Shown one piece after another: positions 33,407-41,576 of a DNA stretch of 64,000 nucleotides. Positions within the stretch are counted from its first letter, which is position 1; each line of letters opens with the position of its first letter. The DNA lies in contig NZ_BLAV01000001.1 of the NCBI RefSeq assembly GCF_009617875.1, positions 682,001 to 746,000 of the forward strand, read 5' to 3'. This DNA comes from Prolixibacter sp. NT017. Its GTDB lineage: Bacteria > Bacteroidota > Bacteroidia > Bacteroidales > Prolixibacteraceae. The position numbers were made by a program, and so were the translations under genes. The notes beneath the pieces are model-generated. The model was not told the DNA's origin. It did no database searches and saw nothing but the letters and a program-made list of their open reading frames with translations.

Positions 33407-34867
33407 TTATTCTTTGGGTATCATGTCGGATACAATTTTTGCCGAAGCCAGGCAAAGAGGAATTCCACCTCCCGGATGCACACTTCCTCCTGTAAAATAC
33501 AGGCCTTTCAGTTGTTTACTGAAATTAGGATGCCGCATGAAAGCGGAGAAAATGTTATTGGAGCTGGAGCCGTAAAGGGCCCCGGCTTCAGAGCTGGTAC
33601 GGCGCTCGATATCTCTTGGAGTTAAACGTTTTTCGACTAAAATATGTTTTTCGATCTCCATGTTGAGTTGTGCTTCCAGTTTGGCTATGATATGCCGACG
33701 CGTCCGCTCAATCAAATTGTTCCAGTTTTGTCCATTGTCAGCCGGGGCGTTTACCATGACAAACCAGTTTTCCTTTCCTGAGGGGGCGTCTCCGGCTTCC
33801 ATCTTACTGCTGATGTAGAGATAAATGGTCGGGTCATCGCTGATAGCGGCTTGCGAAAACAACATTCTAAACTCTTCCATGTAGTTTGAACTGAAGAAAA
33901 TGTTGTGCAAGCCCGTTTCGTCGCTTTGGGTATCCATTCCCCAGAAGAAAATTAACGCCGAGGAAGACAACTCCGGCCGTTCTTTTCTCTGAACCTGCTG
34001 GTTTAAAAACTGTCGTTTGAAGTGATGAATGTCGATATCACTGATGACTATATCGGCCGGGATATGTTGGTTGCCCGCTTCCACTCCGGTTACTTTTCCA
34101 TTTGAAGTTGTTAGTGATTCGACCCGTGTGTTGAACCGAAAAGTTACTCCGTGGCGCATAGCGAGCTGATGCAATTCGCTGGCAATTTTGTACATCCCTC
34201 CGGAAGGGAAAAATGCGCCGGTGTTGTGTTCCAGGTGGGAGATGATTTTCAGGGTTGCGGGAGCCCGGAAAGGATCGGAGCCGTTGTAAGTGGCATACCG
34301 GTCAAATATCTGCTGCGCTTCCCTGGTCTGAAAAGCTCGTCTGTTAGCCTGATGCAGTGACCGAAAAGGATCGAGCAATCCGGGACGCATCAACGTGCCA
34401 AACGCTTTCCGGTTACGGAATGTCTTTAGTCGGTGAAGAGATGAGAAAATAAACAGGTCTGCTGTAAAGTGGTATAATCGTTTTGCCTTTTTCAGGTAGC
34501 GTAGCGTATTCTCTTTGGGTTCTCCTAATTTCGACTCAAGCTCATCGCTAAATCTTTCCGGCGATGTCCAGGCACGAATCCTTTTTCCTTCCGGATAAAA
34601 ATAGCGGCATGATTCCTCCAGTTTTCGAATGGAGAGATAGTCTTCGGCATTTTCGCCCAGCAGCTCAAAAAGCTCTTCTACCAGGTGAGGTAAGGTTAAC
34701 AACGACGGCCCCGTGTCGAAACGAAAATCTCCGGTTCTGATTTCAGACATCTTTCCGCCGGGTTGTGATTCCTGCTCAATAACAGTTACTTGGTGATTTT
34801 TTGCGGCCAAACGAATTGCTGATGCCAATCCTCCAATTCCTGCTCCAATGACGATTACCTTTTTCAT
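33407..34867 (-). CDS. crtD: CrtD-type 1-hydroxycarotenoid 3,4-desaturase
   Basis: FAD-dependent amine-oxidase-fold desaturase of 486 residues. The N-terminal dinucleotide motif VIGAGIGGLASAIRLA (residues 5-20) is followed by EQESQPGGKMSE and FDTGPSLLTLP. The C-terminal YFTGGSVHPGGGIPLCLASAKI is the carotenoid-desaturase signature. It is a paralogue of the plus-strand crtI; linkage to cruF points to the CrtD role (3',4'-desaturation after C1' hydration). It begins the minus-strand carotenoid operon of six tightly packed genes, divergent from crtI across 254 bp. Confidence 0.87.
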   Translation of the reverse strand: MKKVIVIGAGIGGLASAIRLAAKNHQVTVIEQESQPGGKMSEIRTGDFRFDTGPSLLTLPHLVEELFELLGENAEDYLSIRKLEESCRYFYPEGKRIRAWTSPERFSDELESKLGEPKENTLRYLKKAKRLYHFTADLFIFSSLHRLKTFRNRKAFGTLMRPGLLDPFRSLHQANRRAFQTREAQQIFDRYATYNGSDPFRAPATLKIISHLEHNTGAFFPSGGMYKIASELHQLAMRHGVTFRFNTRVESLTTSNGKVTGVEAGNQHIPADIVISDIDIHHFKRQFLNQQVQRKERPELSSSALIFFWGMDTQSDETGLHNIFFSSNYMEEFRMLFSQAAISDDPTIYLYISSKMEAGDAPSGKENWFVMVNAPADNGQNWNNLIERTRRHIIAKLEAQLNMEIEKHILVEKRLTPRDIERRTSSEAGALYGSSSNNIFSAFMRHPNFSKQLKGLYFTGGSVHPGGGIPLCLASAKIVSDMIPKE

Positions 34868-34991
34868 GCGAATATGTGGTGATTATCTTTTTATTTGTGT
34901 AAATTATAAATAATTTAAGCTGTTGTCCTTGACATACTTGCAGCCTGACTAAATAGAATTTCTAACATTTTAATAAAAATAACCATTGCCC

Positions 34992-35026
34992 TTTGAACCA
35001 AAGGAAAATAATTTTGTTTAACTTTG
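34992..35026 (+). promoter_or_regulatory. Probable promoter of crtI-crtB-crtYcd
   Basis: TAACTTTG at 35019-35026 matches the Bacteroidota -7 box TAnnTTTG; TTTG at 34992-34995 could be the -33 element (23-bp spacing, slightly long). It lies about 96 bp ahead of the crtI start in the divergent carotenoid intergenic region. Confidence 0.5.
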
Positions 35027-35121
35027 CAAATAAAACATTAAACAATATTTTGATTTCTTACTGTTTTTAAGGACTCAATCTAATGATTTATAAAGTAAGA
35101 ATCTTTCTAATCTATTGACGA

Positions 35122-36618
35122 ATGGAAAAATCAGTTATAGTTGTTGGTGCCGGTCTTGGAGGCTTGTCTACCGCACTCCGTCTGTCGTCTGACGGGTATC
35201 GGGTGACGATGGTAGAGAAGAATAACCAGGCCGGAGGCCGGTTGAATCTTCTGCAAAAAGATGGTTTTTCCTGGGACCTGGGGCCGACCTTTTTCAGCAT
35301 GAGTTACGAGTTTCGCGAACTCATGGATTATTGTGGGTTGGAGATGCCCTTCCGTTTTGTCGAGTTAGACCCATTATATGCTGTTCATTTCGCCGATGAA
35401 AGTAAACCACGTTTAATTTACAAGAAACTAAGTCAGTTGGCTAATGAATTCGGGGATGTAGAGCCTGATTTTGAGAAGAAGATGCGCCGTTTTTTGGATG
35501 AAACAGGCCGTTTGTTTCACGATACCGAACAGGTTATCATTCGACGAAATTTCGATTCGATTTTGCAGTACGCATTGCAATTAACGCGGGTTCCGCTGAA
35601 GCATGCGCCGAAATTGTTTCGAACGATGTGGAAAGAGCTGGAACGTCATTTTACCTCGTTCGAAGTAAAAGTGATTTTTTCGTTGGTTGGCTTCTTCCTG
35701 GGAAATACGCCGTTCAACACGCCGGCGGTTTTCACTCTGCTGTCATATACCGAAATGGAACACGACGGCTATTACAACGTGGAAGGTGGCATGTACAAAA
35801 TTGTCACTACGCTGATGGATGAACTGAAGAAGAGAGGCGTTCAGTTCGCCTTCGATACCGAGATTGTCGACTACCGGGCGGATGGTAAAAAGATAACCGG
35901 TTTGGTAGACGGTGAAGGAAAGGTCTGGAATGCCGATGCCTATGTGATAAACGCTGACGCAGCCTGGTTCCGTGGAGCAGTTTTGAAACGACCGGCTTAT
36001 TCTGAAGCCAAGCTGGATAAGATGAACTGGACCATGGCCCCGTTGACAATTTACCTCGGAATCAAAGGGAAGCTGGATGACATGTATCACCATAATTATT
36101 TCCTGCGGAAGAATTTTGAGGAATATGCAGGAGGAATTTTTGAAAACAAAGTGAGCCTCGACCAGCCGTATTACTACGTCAATATTCCGTCGATGCATAA
36201 TCCGGATTACGCTCCGGAAGGGCACGAAAGTGTTTTTATCCTTTGTCCTGTTCCCGATAGGAGATACAAACCCTCGTGGGACGATGCTGACGAGATTGCC
36301 GATCGGATAATTGATGATTTTTCCGAACGGACCGGAACGAATTTGAGGGAGCGCATTGTCTCGCGAACGGTTTTCTCACCTGTCGAATGGGAGTCGAAAT
36401 TCAGGTTGTTCCGCGGAAGCGGTTTAGGACTGGGACATAACCTGATGCAGGTTGGAGGATTGCGTCCCCGGAACTTCGATGAATATTTCCGCAATGTATT
36501 TTATGTTGGAGCTTCGACCACGCCCGGCACGGGTTTGCCAATGACGGTTATCAGCTCCCGGTTAGTTACTGAACGAATAAATCAGGCTTATGGACTTGTA
36601 TCTGAAAACCAGCATTGA
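35122..36618 (+). CDS. crtI: Phytoene desaturase
   Basis: FAD-dependent desaturase of 498 residues converting phytoene to lycopene by four desaturations. It has VVGAGLGGLSTALRLSSDGY (residues 6-25) at the N-terminus, then EKNNQAGGRLNLLQ, WDLGPTFFSM, EGGMYKIVTTLMDELKK, and the C-terminal VGASTTPGTGLPMTVISSRLV. The short intergenic distance to crtB (29-bp overlap) and the product order support CrtI rather than CrtD for this copy. Confidence 0.9.
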   Translation: MEKSVIVVGAGLGGLSTALRLSSDGYRVTMVEKNNQAGGRLNLLQKDGFSWDLGPTFFSMSYEFRELMDYCGLEMPFRFVELDPLYAVHFADESKPRLIYKKLSQLANEFGDVEPDFEKKMRRFLDETGRLFHDTEQVIIRRNFDSILQYALQLTRVPLKHAPKLFRTMWKELERHFTSFEVKVIFSLVGFFLGNTPFNTPAVFTLLSYTEMEHDGYYNVEGGMYKIVTTLMDELKKRGVQFAFDTEIVDYRADGKKITGLVDGEGKVWNADAYVINADAAWFRGAVLKRPAYSEAKLDKMNWTMAPLTIYLGIKGKLDDMYHHNYFLRKNFEEYAGGIFENKVSLDQPYYYVNIPSMHNPDYAPEGHESVFILCPVPDRRYKPSWDDADEIADRIIDDFSERTGTNLRERIVSRTVFSPVEWESKFRLFRGSGLGLGHNLMQVGGLRPRNFDEYFRNVFYVGASTTPGTGLPMTVISSRLVTERINQAYGLVSENQH

Positions 36619-37426
36619 CTGTAGTCGTGTTACCACCCGGAACTACAGCACATCGTTCTCGCTCGGGATTTTGATGTTGAAACCCCGTTATCGTGATGCG
36701 ATTTACTCCATTTATGGTTATGTCCGTTTTGCGGATGAGATTGTCGATACCTTCTTCGAGTATCAGCAACGGGAGCTTTTGCAAGAGTTCCGGAAGCAAA
36801 CTTACGAGGCAATTGAGCGGGGCATTAGTATGAACCCGGTGCTGAACAGTTTCCAGCATGTGGTAAACAAATATCATATCGATCATCAGCTCATCGATGC
36901 TTTTCTCGACAGCATGGAGATGGACCTGGATTTTGATGTGTACGATGAAAAGCGGCTCAAGAACTACATTTATGGCTCAGCCGAAGTGGTTGGATTGATG
37001 TGTCTGCGTGTTTTTTATCCCGATGATGACAAGACTTACCAGGAATTGGTTTATCCGGCGAGGAAGCTGGGAGAGGTTTTTCAGAAAGTAAATTTCCTGC
37101 GCGACATCAAAGATGATTACCAGGGGAAAGGACGCCTTTATTTTCATGACATCAACTTTTCATGTTTTGATGAGGAAGCCAAGCGAAAAATAGAGGAGGA
37201 TATTGAAGCTGATTTTAAAGAGGCTTTTCAGGGAATCATCAGGCTACACCGCGACGTCCGGCTTGGGGTTTATCTTGCCTATTTGTATTATCGTAAATTA
37301 TTCGAAAAAATTAAACACACCAAACCAAATCATATCCTGAAAGCGCGGCTACGTGTTCCCGGATTTCGAAAAATGACATTGCTTTTTACGGCGTATGCCC
37401 GTCATGCTTTTGGTTTGATTATTTAA
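36590..37426 (+). CDS. crtB: Phytoene synthase
   Basis: Trans-prenyltransferase-like enzyme of 278 residues that joins two geranylgeranyl diphosphates to phytoene. The two Mg-binding aspartate motifs are FADEIVDTF (about 45-53) and NFLRDIKDDYQGKGRLYF (about 166-183). YSTSFSLGILML at the N-terminus is also typical of squalene/phytoene synthases. The start lies 29 bp inside crtI, implying translational coupling. Confidence 0.93.
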   Translation: MDLYLKTSIDCSRVTTRNYSTSFSLGILMLKPRYRDAIYSIYGYVRFADEIVDTFFEYQQRELLQEFRKQTYEAIERGISMNPVLNSFQHVVNKYHIDHQLIDAFLDSMEMDLDFDVYDEKRLKNYIYGSAEVVGLMCLRVFYPDDDKTYQELVYPARKLGEVFQKVNFLRDIKDDYQGKGRLYFHDINFSCFDEEAKRKIEEDIEADFKEAFQGIIRLHRDVRLGVYLAYLYYRKLFEKIKHTKPNHILKARLRVPGFRKMTLLFTAYARHAFGLII

Positions 37427-37430
37427 TTAA

Positions 37431-38126
37431 ATGGCTACCGGAAAGTATACATATTTTATTCTTTTATTCCTGAGCCTTCTCGGGCCGTTATTGCTTAGTT
37501 TCGACAAGAAGGTGCATTACCATAAGTGCTGGAAATTTCTGTTTCCTGCCATCTTGCGGGCAGCGGTACTGTTCATTTTGTGGGATGTCATTTTTACCCA
37601 GGCCGCTATCTGGGGGTTCAATGAAAAGTACATTGTTGGATGGCAGATTTGGCACCTTCCGGTGGAAGAGTGGCTTTTTTTCCTGATTATCCCGTTCAGC
37701 TGTTTGTTTATTTTTGATGTAATTGTTTTTTATTTCCCGGGAGCGGAATTTCGGTCAAAGCGTTTAAATAGAGCAATTTTGGTTGTTTTAGCTGGCCTCT
37801 TGTTAGCTTTCTCTCTTTATTTCAGAAACCGGTACTACACCTTTATTGTGTCACTTCTGACTGCTTCTTATCTCGTTATGATTCTCATTTTTAGGCGTCG
37901 TATTAACTGGCTGGCCCACTTTCTGATTGCCTACCTGATTGCCTTAATTCCATTCTCGATTGTGAACGGAATCCTCACCAGCCTTCCGGTTGTTCGGTAC
38001 AACCCGTCCGATAATATTGGCGTGCGTCTTATGACCATTCCGCTTGAAGATTTTGTCTATTTGTTTTTGCTGCTTTTAATGGTGACTGATTTTTACAAAG
38101 TGCTTTTGCGGAGAAATAGTAAGTGA
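37431..38126 (+). CDS. crtYcd: Fused heterodimeric-type lycopene beta-cyclase CrtYc-CrtYd
   Basis: Membrane protein of 231 residues with about seven TM helices, formed by two homologous lycopene-cyclase domains. Each keeps its PxE(E/D) motif: HLPVEEWLFFLIIPF in the first half and IPLEDFVYLFLLLLM in the second. Such fusions close the beta-ionone ring, often on one end only, giving gamma-carotene. It follows crtB by 4 bp and ends the operon. Confidence 0.88.
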   Translation: MATGKYTYFILLFLSLLGPLLLSFDKKVHYHKCWKFLFPAILRAAVLFILWDVIFTQAAIWGFNEKYIVGWQIWHLPVEEWLFFLIIPFSCLFIFDVIVFYFPGAEFRSKRLNRAILVVLAGLLLAFSLYFRNRYYTFIVSLLTASYLVMILIFRRRINWLAHFLIAYLIALIPFSIVNGILTSLPVVRYNPSDNIGVRLMTIPLEDFVYLFLLLLMVTDFYKVLLRRNSK

Positions 38127-38278
38127 CAGGTAATAAGTGTACTTGAAACACGAAGACACGCTTTCTGTTAATTTCTCGTTAACCAATTGTGATCTTAGTC
38201 GTTTGTTGCCGTTAATTATTTTCATATTTTCGTTGGCTATGAGTTAAATGTAGTTAACATATAAATTAAATATCTCTA

Positions 38279-39490
38279 ATGAATCGTTTTAAGTTTTTTA
38301 TGCTCCTGGCTGGGTTATTAGCATTTACGTGGAATGTTTCGGCACAGGACAAGGAGAAGAGTAATAAAGAAGAAGGCTATCATTTTACGACCGTCAAAGA
38401 GTTACCCCATACTTCGGTTAAAGATCAATATCGTTCTGGAACGTGCTGGGCATTCAGCGGCCTCTCTTTTCTCGAGTCGGAAATGTTGCGTATGGGCAAG
38501 CCGAAGGTTAATCTTTCGGAAATGTTTGTGGTTTACCATTGCTATATCGACAAGGCAATTAAGACCGTACGTTTGCACGGAAACCTGAATTTCGGTCCCG
38601 GTGGTGCTTTCCACGATGTGACCTACGTGCTGAAAAACTACGGTATTGTTCCGGAAGATGTATACACTGGTCTTAACTACGGAGAGAAGAAGCATGTTCA
38701 TGGGGAGATGGACGACGTGTTGAAAGGTATTGTTGATGCAGTGATTGAAAACAAAAACAAGAAGCTTTCTACTGCGTGGGAAGAATCAGTAACCGGAACG
38801 CTGGATGCGTATCTTGGTGACTTGCCGACAAAATTTGAATACAAAGGGAAAGATTATACTCCGAAGACTTTTGCCAACGAATATTGCGGTTTGAATCCTA
38901 ATGATTATGTCGAAATTACTTCGTTTACGCATCATCCTTTCTACTCTAAGTTCAAACTCGAAGTGCCGGATAACTGGGAGTGGGACGAAGTGTACAATGT
39001 TCCGCTGGACGAGATGATGAAAATTATCGACAATTCGCTGAATAACGGTTATACCGTTGCCTGGGCTGCCGATGTGAGTGAGAAAGGATTTTCTACTTCT
39101 AAAAAAGGAGTTGCAGTCGTTCCGGATGCAGATGTGAAGGATATGACGAATTCTGAACTGTCTAAATGGGAAAAGCTGACTGACAAACAGAAGAATGAGG
39201 AACTCTACAAAATGGATAAGCCCGGAAAAGAGAAGCACATTACCCAGGAAATACGCCAGGAAGCATTCGACGATTGGCAAACAACCGACGATCACGGAAT
39301 GCACATTATCGGTTTGGCTAAAGATCAAAACGGTACCATGTACTACAAAGTGAAAAATTCGTGGGGTGATTATAACGCATGGGACGGATACTTCTATGCT
39401 TCGAAACCTTACGTTCGTTACAAGACCACTTGTATCATGGTAAATAAAAATGCTATTCCGAAAGCAATTAGGGAAAAGCTGGGACTTTAA
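38279..39490 (+). CDS. Secreted C1-family cysteine peptidase (PepC/bleomycin-hydrolase-like)
   Basis: Protein of 403 residues with a signal peptide (residues 1-22, cleaved after VSAQ). The active-site cysteine is in RSGTCWAFSGLSFLE (Cys56), the histidine in DDHGMHIIGLA and the asparagine in KVKNSWGDYNAWDGYFY, the C1 papain triad in PepC order. The large insertion between Cys and His fits PepC/bleomycin hydrolase. Unlike cytosolic PepC it is exported and lacks the long C-terminal tail. It probably trims peptides in the periplasm or outside. Confidence 0.9.
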   Translation: MNRFKFFMLLAGLLAFTWNVSAQDKEKSNKEEGYHFTTVKELPHTSVKDQYRSGTCWAFSGLSFLESEMLRMGKPKVNLSEMFVVYHCYIDKAIKTVRLHGNLNFGPGGAFHDVTYVLKNYGIVPEDVYTGLNYGEKKHVHGEMDDVLKGIVDAVIENKNKKLSTAWEESVTGTLDAYLGDLPTKFEYKGKDYTPKTFANEYCGLNPNDYVEITSFTHHPFYSKFKLEVPDNWEWDEVYNVPLDEMMKIIDNSLNNGYTVAWAADVSEKGFSTSKKGVAVVPDADVKDMTNSELSKWEKLTDKQKNEELYKMDKPGKEKHITQEIRQEAFDDWQTTDDHGMHIIGLAKDQNGTMYYKVKNSWGDYNAWDGYFYASKPYVRYKTTCIMVNKNAIPKAIREKLGL

Positions 39491-39513
39491 GAAGAAGTGC
39501 TGAAAAAATATAG

Positions 39514-39552
39514 AGAGGTTGCGGGCTTGATGTCTGCAACCTTTTCTTTTTT
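39514..39552 (+). terminator. Terminator of the C1 peptidase gene
   Basis: AGGTTGC (39516-39522) pairs with GCAACCT (39536-39542), followed by TTTCTTTTTT, 25 bp after the stop. Confidence 0.75.
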
Positions 39553-39560
39553 AGAAAAAT

Positions 39561-39590
39561 AAAGCCCGACATGATTGCCGGGCTTTTTTT
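39561..39590 (-). terminator. Terminator of the first W-M/Y-W repeat gene
   Basis: AAAGCCCG (39561-39568) pairs with CGGGCTTT (39579-39586). Read on minus it is followed by a T-rich tail; read on plus by TTTT, so it may work both ways. Confidence 0.65.
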
Positions 39591-39658
39591 GAAGAAAATC
39601 GAAAAACTAACTCACTTGTGCTGTATACTTAATCTAAAACCTCTGTATTGAAAATTAT

Positions 39659-40114
39659 TTATTTTACTCCCCAGTATTCATTCGATGTCATCCAGTTTTC
39701 CATTGCCAGTTTCTGGTCTGATTCTTTTTCAGGTCCCATCCAGTAGCTGTTGGAGGTCATCCAGTTTTGAATGGTCAGCGAGCTGTCTGATGCATCTTCC
39801 TTATTGTTAACTCCCCAGTAGTTTTCATTGCTCATCCAATTTTCGATATTTAACTGGTTGTCTTGTTCGCTTCCGGTCCAGTAGTTTTCGTTACTCATCC
39901 AGTTTTCTACTTCCAGTGAATTATCGGCTTCAGCAGTAACATTGATGTCCGAAACTGCTTCGAGAGAAGTGCTGGAGAGATTGGCTGCTGGCGAGAACAT
40001 GGCAATGAATGCCGAAATTCCCTGAGCATTAGCGATACTGGTTACACCTACTGTTAAAACTATCATGATGGTAGCGATGACCCTTTTTGTTGATTTTAAT
40101 GCTTGTGCTTTCAT
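39659..40114 (-). CDS. Small secreted protein with four W-M-x4-Y-W repeats, unknown family
   Basis: Protein of 151 residues with an N-terminal signal peptide (VIATIMIVLTVGVTSIANAQ). The C-terminal half is four repeats of about 20-25 residues, each with the core N-W-M-[ST]-x3-Y-W followed by a Gly or Lys turn (ENWMSNENYWTG, ENWMSNENYWGV, QNWMTSNSYWMG, ENWMTSNEYWGV), separated by acidic Asp/Glu/Gln-rich spacers. No cysteines and no enzyme motif. It shares the MKA start and repeat type with the gene at 40677. The upstream region carries a tandem operator pair and a sigma-54-like promoter. The function is unknown; export plus Trp/Tyr-rich acidic repeats suggest a binding or envelope-stress role (speculative). 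Confidence 0.8.
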   Translation of the reverse strand: MKAQALKSTKRVIATIMIVLTVGVTSIANAQGISAFIAMFSPAANLSSTSLEAVSDINVTAEADNSLEVENWMSNENYWTGSEQDNQLNIENWMSNENYWGVNNKEDASDSSLTIQNWMTSNSYWMGPEKESDQKLAMENWMTSNEYWGVK

Positions 40115-40158
40115 GACTTTATTTTTTTTTACTTGTTTTTGTCCGTTTGCCTCTGTTA

Positions 40159-40176
40159 TTACAGTTTGCGTGCCAA
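40159..40176 (-). promoter_or_regulatory. Putative sigma-54 promoter of the first W-M/Y-W gene
   Basis: The minus strand reads TTGGCACGCAAACTGTAA: a perfect TTGGCACG -24 element, and TGT instead of TGC at -12. It lies about 45 bp ahead of the start codon, with two operator sites 68-104 bp further upstream. Confidence 0.65.
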
Positions 40177-40242
40177 AAAGCTTAAGTCGCTCATATGTAG
40201 AAAGTAATGGGATTTATTGTTTGCTTCCGACTTGTATCATTT

Positions 40243-40279
40243 TGAACGAATTAGAACACACTGTGTACGATTCCGAACA
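40243..40279. promoter_or_regulatory. Tandem operator pair 1 (predicted activator sites)
   Basis: TGAACGAATTAGAACA (40243-40258) and TGTACGATTCCGAACA (40264-40279), start-to-start distance 21 bp. Both match a near-palindrome TGTnCGAATnCGnACA, also found as pairs at 41203-41240 and 44909-44945. The likely binder is the sigma-54 response regulator at 45105 (inference). Confidence 0.7.
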
Positions 40280-40383
40280 TTTCGGAGCAAATTTTTTCGG
40301 TAGATGAGACAGTTGATTTTACCGGTAAAATGTGGGTACTAGATGTGAAGTTCCGGGATGGTAGCCTTTAAAGTGTAAAAAAA

Positions 40384-40409
40384 GAGTGCCCGAAGAAAAC
40401 CGGGCACTC
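40384..40409 (-). terminator. Strong hairpin terminator
   Basis: GAGTGCCCG (40384-40392) pairs with CGGGCACTC (40401-40409); on minus it is followed by a run of seven T. It lies downstream of a 63-codon open frame (40421-40612) that I do not accept as a gene. Confidence 0.75.
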
Positions 40410-40613
40410 TTTCAATACAATTACTCAATAACTGGTGCTGTAATCAAATTCAAAACCAATCTTTTTAAAATATCTTGAAAATCATTTTCCTTAAACTCTG
40501 TACCTAGTTTATTACATAAAGTGTGCCATAAACGATTGTTAAGAAGACTTTTTGAGAAAGAGTGACTCAGAAAGAGGTTCTTCTGGCGAAGGTAGAAACC
40601 TATGAGCGACAAA

Positions 40614-40638
40614 AAACCCGGAAGCTTATTCCGGGTTT
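40614..40638 (-). terminator. Terminator of the second W-M/Y-W gene
   Basis: AAACCCGGAA pairs with TTCCGGGTTT across a 5-base loop; on minus it continues into TTT. It is 39 bp after the stop of the gene at 40677. Confidence 0.75.
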
Positions 40639-40676
40639 GGGGTATATTGAATTACAGGAGAGGGCACATCGGATGT

Positions 40677-41078
40677 TTATTTGCCACTCCAGTAATGATT
40701 GTCGTGCATCCACTCTTCAACCTTTAGAGGTTCTTCCTCAATTACTGAAGGGTTAAGTAATGCTTCACATGGTACACCTGTCCAGTAGTAATCACAGTAC
40801 ATCCACAATTCGATGTCCAGTTCATTGTCGGTTTCGAAGCGGTTAAAGACGACAGCCCGCCCGAAATTTTCTTCTGCTTCCGAAGTATTCGTGTTCAACT
40901 GAAGATCATTTTCGTATGCCTCGATTGCGGCTGTATAGGTTGCGTTTTCATTCAAAGCCAGTTGTTCATCTGAACTTTGTGAATAAGCCCGAAAGACGAA
41001 TGTCAGGCTCAGAAGAACTGCCAAAAGGACTGCAGCCAGTTGGTAGTTCACTTGTGCGGTTAATACTTTTGCTTTCAT
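40677..41078 (-). CDS. Small secreted protein with two W-M-x4-Y-W repeats
   Basis: Protein of 133 residues; N-terminal hydrophobic signal (LAAVLLAVLLSLTFVFRAYSQ). The C-terminal region has two repeats, LDIELWMYCDYYWTG and LKVEEWMHDNHYWSG, separated by an acidic VIEEEP spacer. Unlike its neighbour it has two cysteines between the repeats (YCDYYWTGVPC), possibly a disulphide. The ATG at 41078 is preceded by GAGGAGG, an unusually good Shine-Dalgarno for this phylum, which decides the start over an ATG 33 bp upstream. A sigma-54-type promoter with GG-N10-GC and a tandem operator pair lie upstream. Confidence 0.8.
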   Translation of the reverse strand: MKAKVLTAQVNYQLAAVLLAVLLSLTFVFRAYSQSSDEQLALNENATYTAAIEAYENDLQLNTNTSEAEENFGRAVVFNRFETDNELDIELWMYCDYYWTGVPCEALLNPSVIEEEPLKVEEWMHDNHYWSGK

Positions 41079-41120
41079 TTTATGGCCCTCCTCATTAAGA
41101 TGGTTAATCACCTACCCTAA

Positions 41121-41136
41121 AGCATGATGTGTGCCA
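41121..41136 (-). promoter_or_regulatory. Sigma-54 promoter of the second W-M/Y-W gene
   Basis: The minus strand reads TGGCACACATCATGCT: invariant GG and GC separated by exactly 10 bases, as in -24/-12 promoters. It is about 43 bp ahead of the start codon and about 90 bp downstream of its operator pair. Confidence 0.75.
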
Positions 41137-41202
41137 TAACATGTAATTGCTAGTATTTCAGTGTTTTATGCTTGCATTTGATGTTTGATAAGGTCAAAAA
41201 AG

Positions 41203-41240
41203 TGAACGAATTGGTTCGTTCACTTGTGCGAATCCGAACA
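41203..41240. promoter_or_regulatory. Tandem operator pair 2 (predicted activator sites)
   Basis: TGAACGAATTGGTTCG (41203-41218) and TGTGCGAATCCGAACA (41225-41240), 22 bp apart start to start. The first also belongs to a perfect 9-bp palindrome GTGAACGAA-TTGG-TTCGTTCAC (41202-41223). Position relative to the promoter is the same as at pair 1. Confidence 0.7.
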
Positions 41241-41520
41241 AAATTTTGATTTATGTTGAGAGACTGGCTTCTTACCAGACAGCATCTGATGGGATTATGT
41301 CAAAATGATAAGTCGGATTGGTTAGTGGCAAGCCTATAGCTGCTTAGGGGGAAAGTAAGCGTTGCCTGTCTATTAAATATAACGAATTGCAAAAGGGAGC
41401 ATTTTCAAAAATAAGCTGCGTTATAGTGGGTAAAATTATGAGGTTATAGATTAGGTAGTATTGCTGTTGTTAATGGAGTGTGTGTGAAATTGAGTCTGGA
41501 CGGCTCCTGTAATAAACAGC
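41241..41520. other. Gene-free stretch
   Basis: Between operator pair 2 and the terminator of the ABC permease. I see no gene, RNA or repeat in it. Confidence 0.5.
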
Positions 41521-41522
41521 AA

Positions 41523-41553
41523 AGGGGAGGTAATCCAGTTGATTTCCTCCCCT
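41523..41553 (-). terminator. Terminator of the ABC transporter operon
   Basis: AGGGGAGG (41523-41530) pairs with CCTCCCCT (41546-41553), 24 bp after the permease stop; on minus it is followed by TTTGCTGTTTATT. Confidence 0.7.
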
Positions 41554-41576
41554 GATTATTTCAGTTCTTAATATTC

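Noticed and set aside
40421..40612. 63-codon minus-strand open frame between the W-M/Y-W genes
   Set aside because: Starts at a TTG directly against a terminator stem, has no promoter space and no family; kept only as a possible decayed gene.
41202..41223. Palindrome GTGAACGAA-TTGG-TTCGTTCAC considered as a terminator
   Set aside because: No T-run follows, and the sequence coincides with the operator pattern found at two other promoters, so an operator is more likely.
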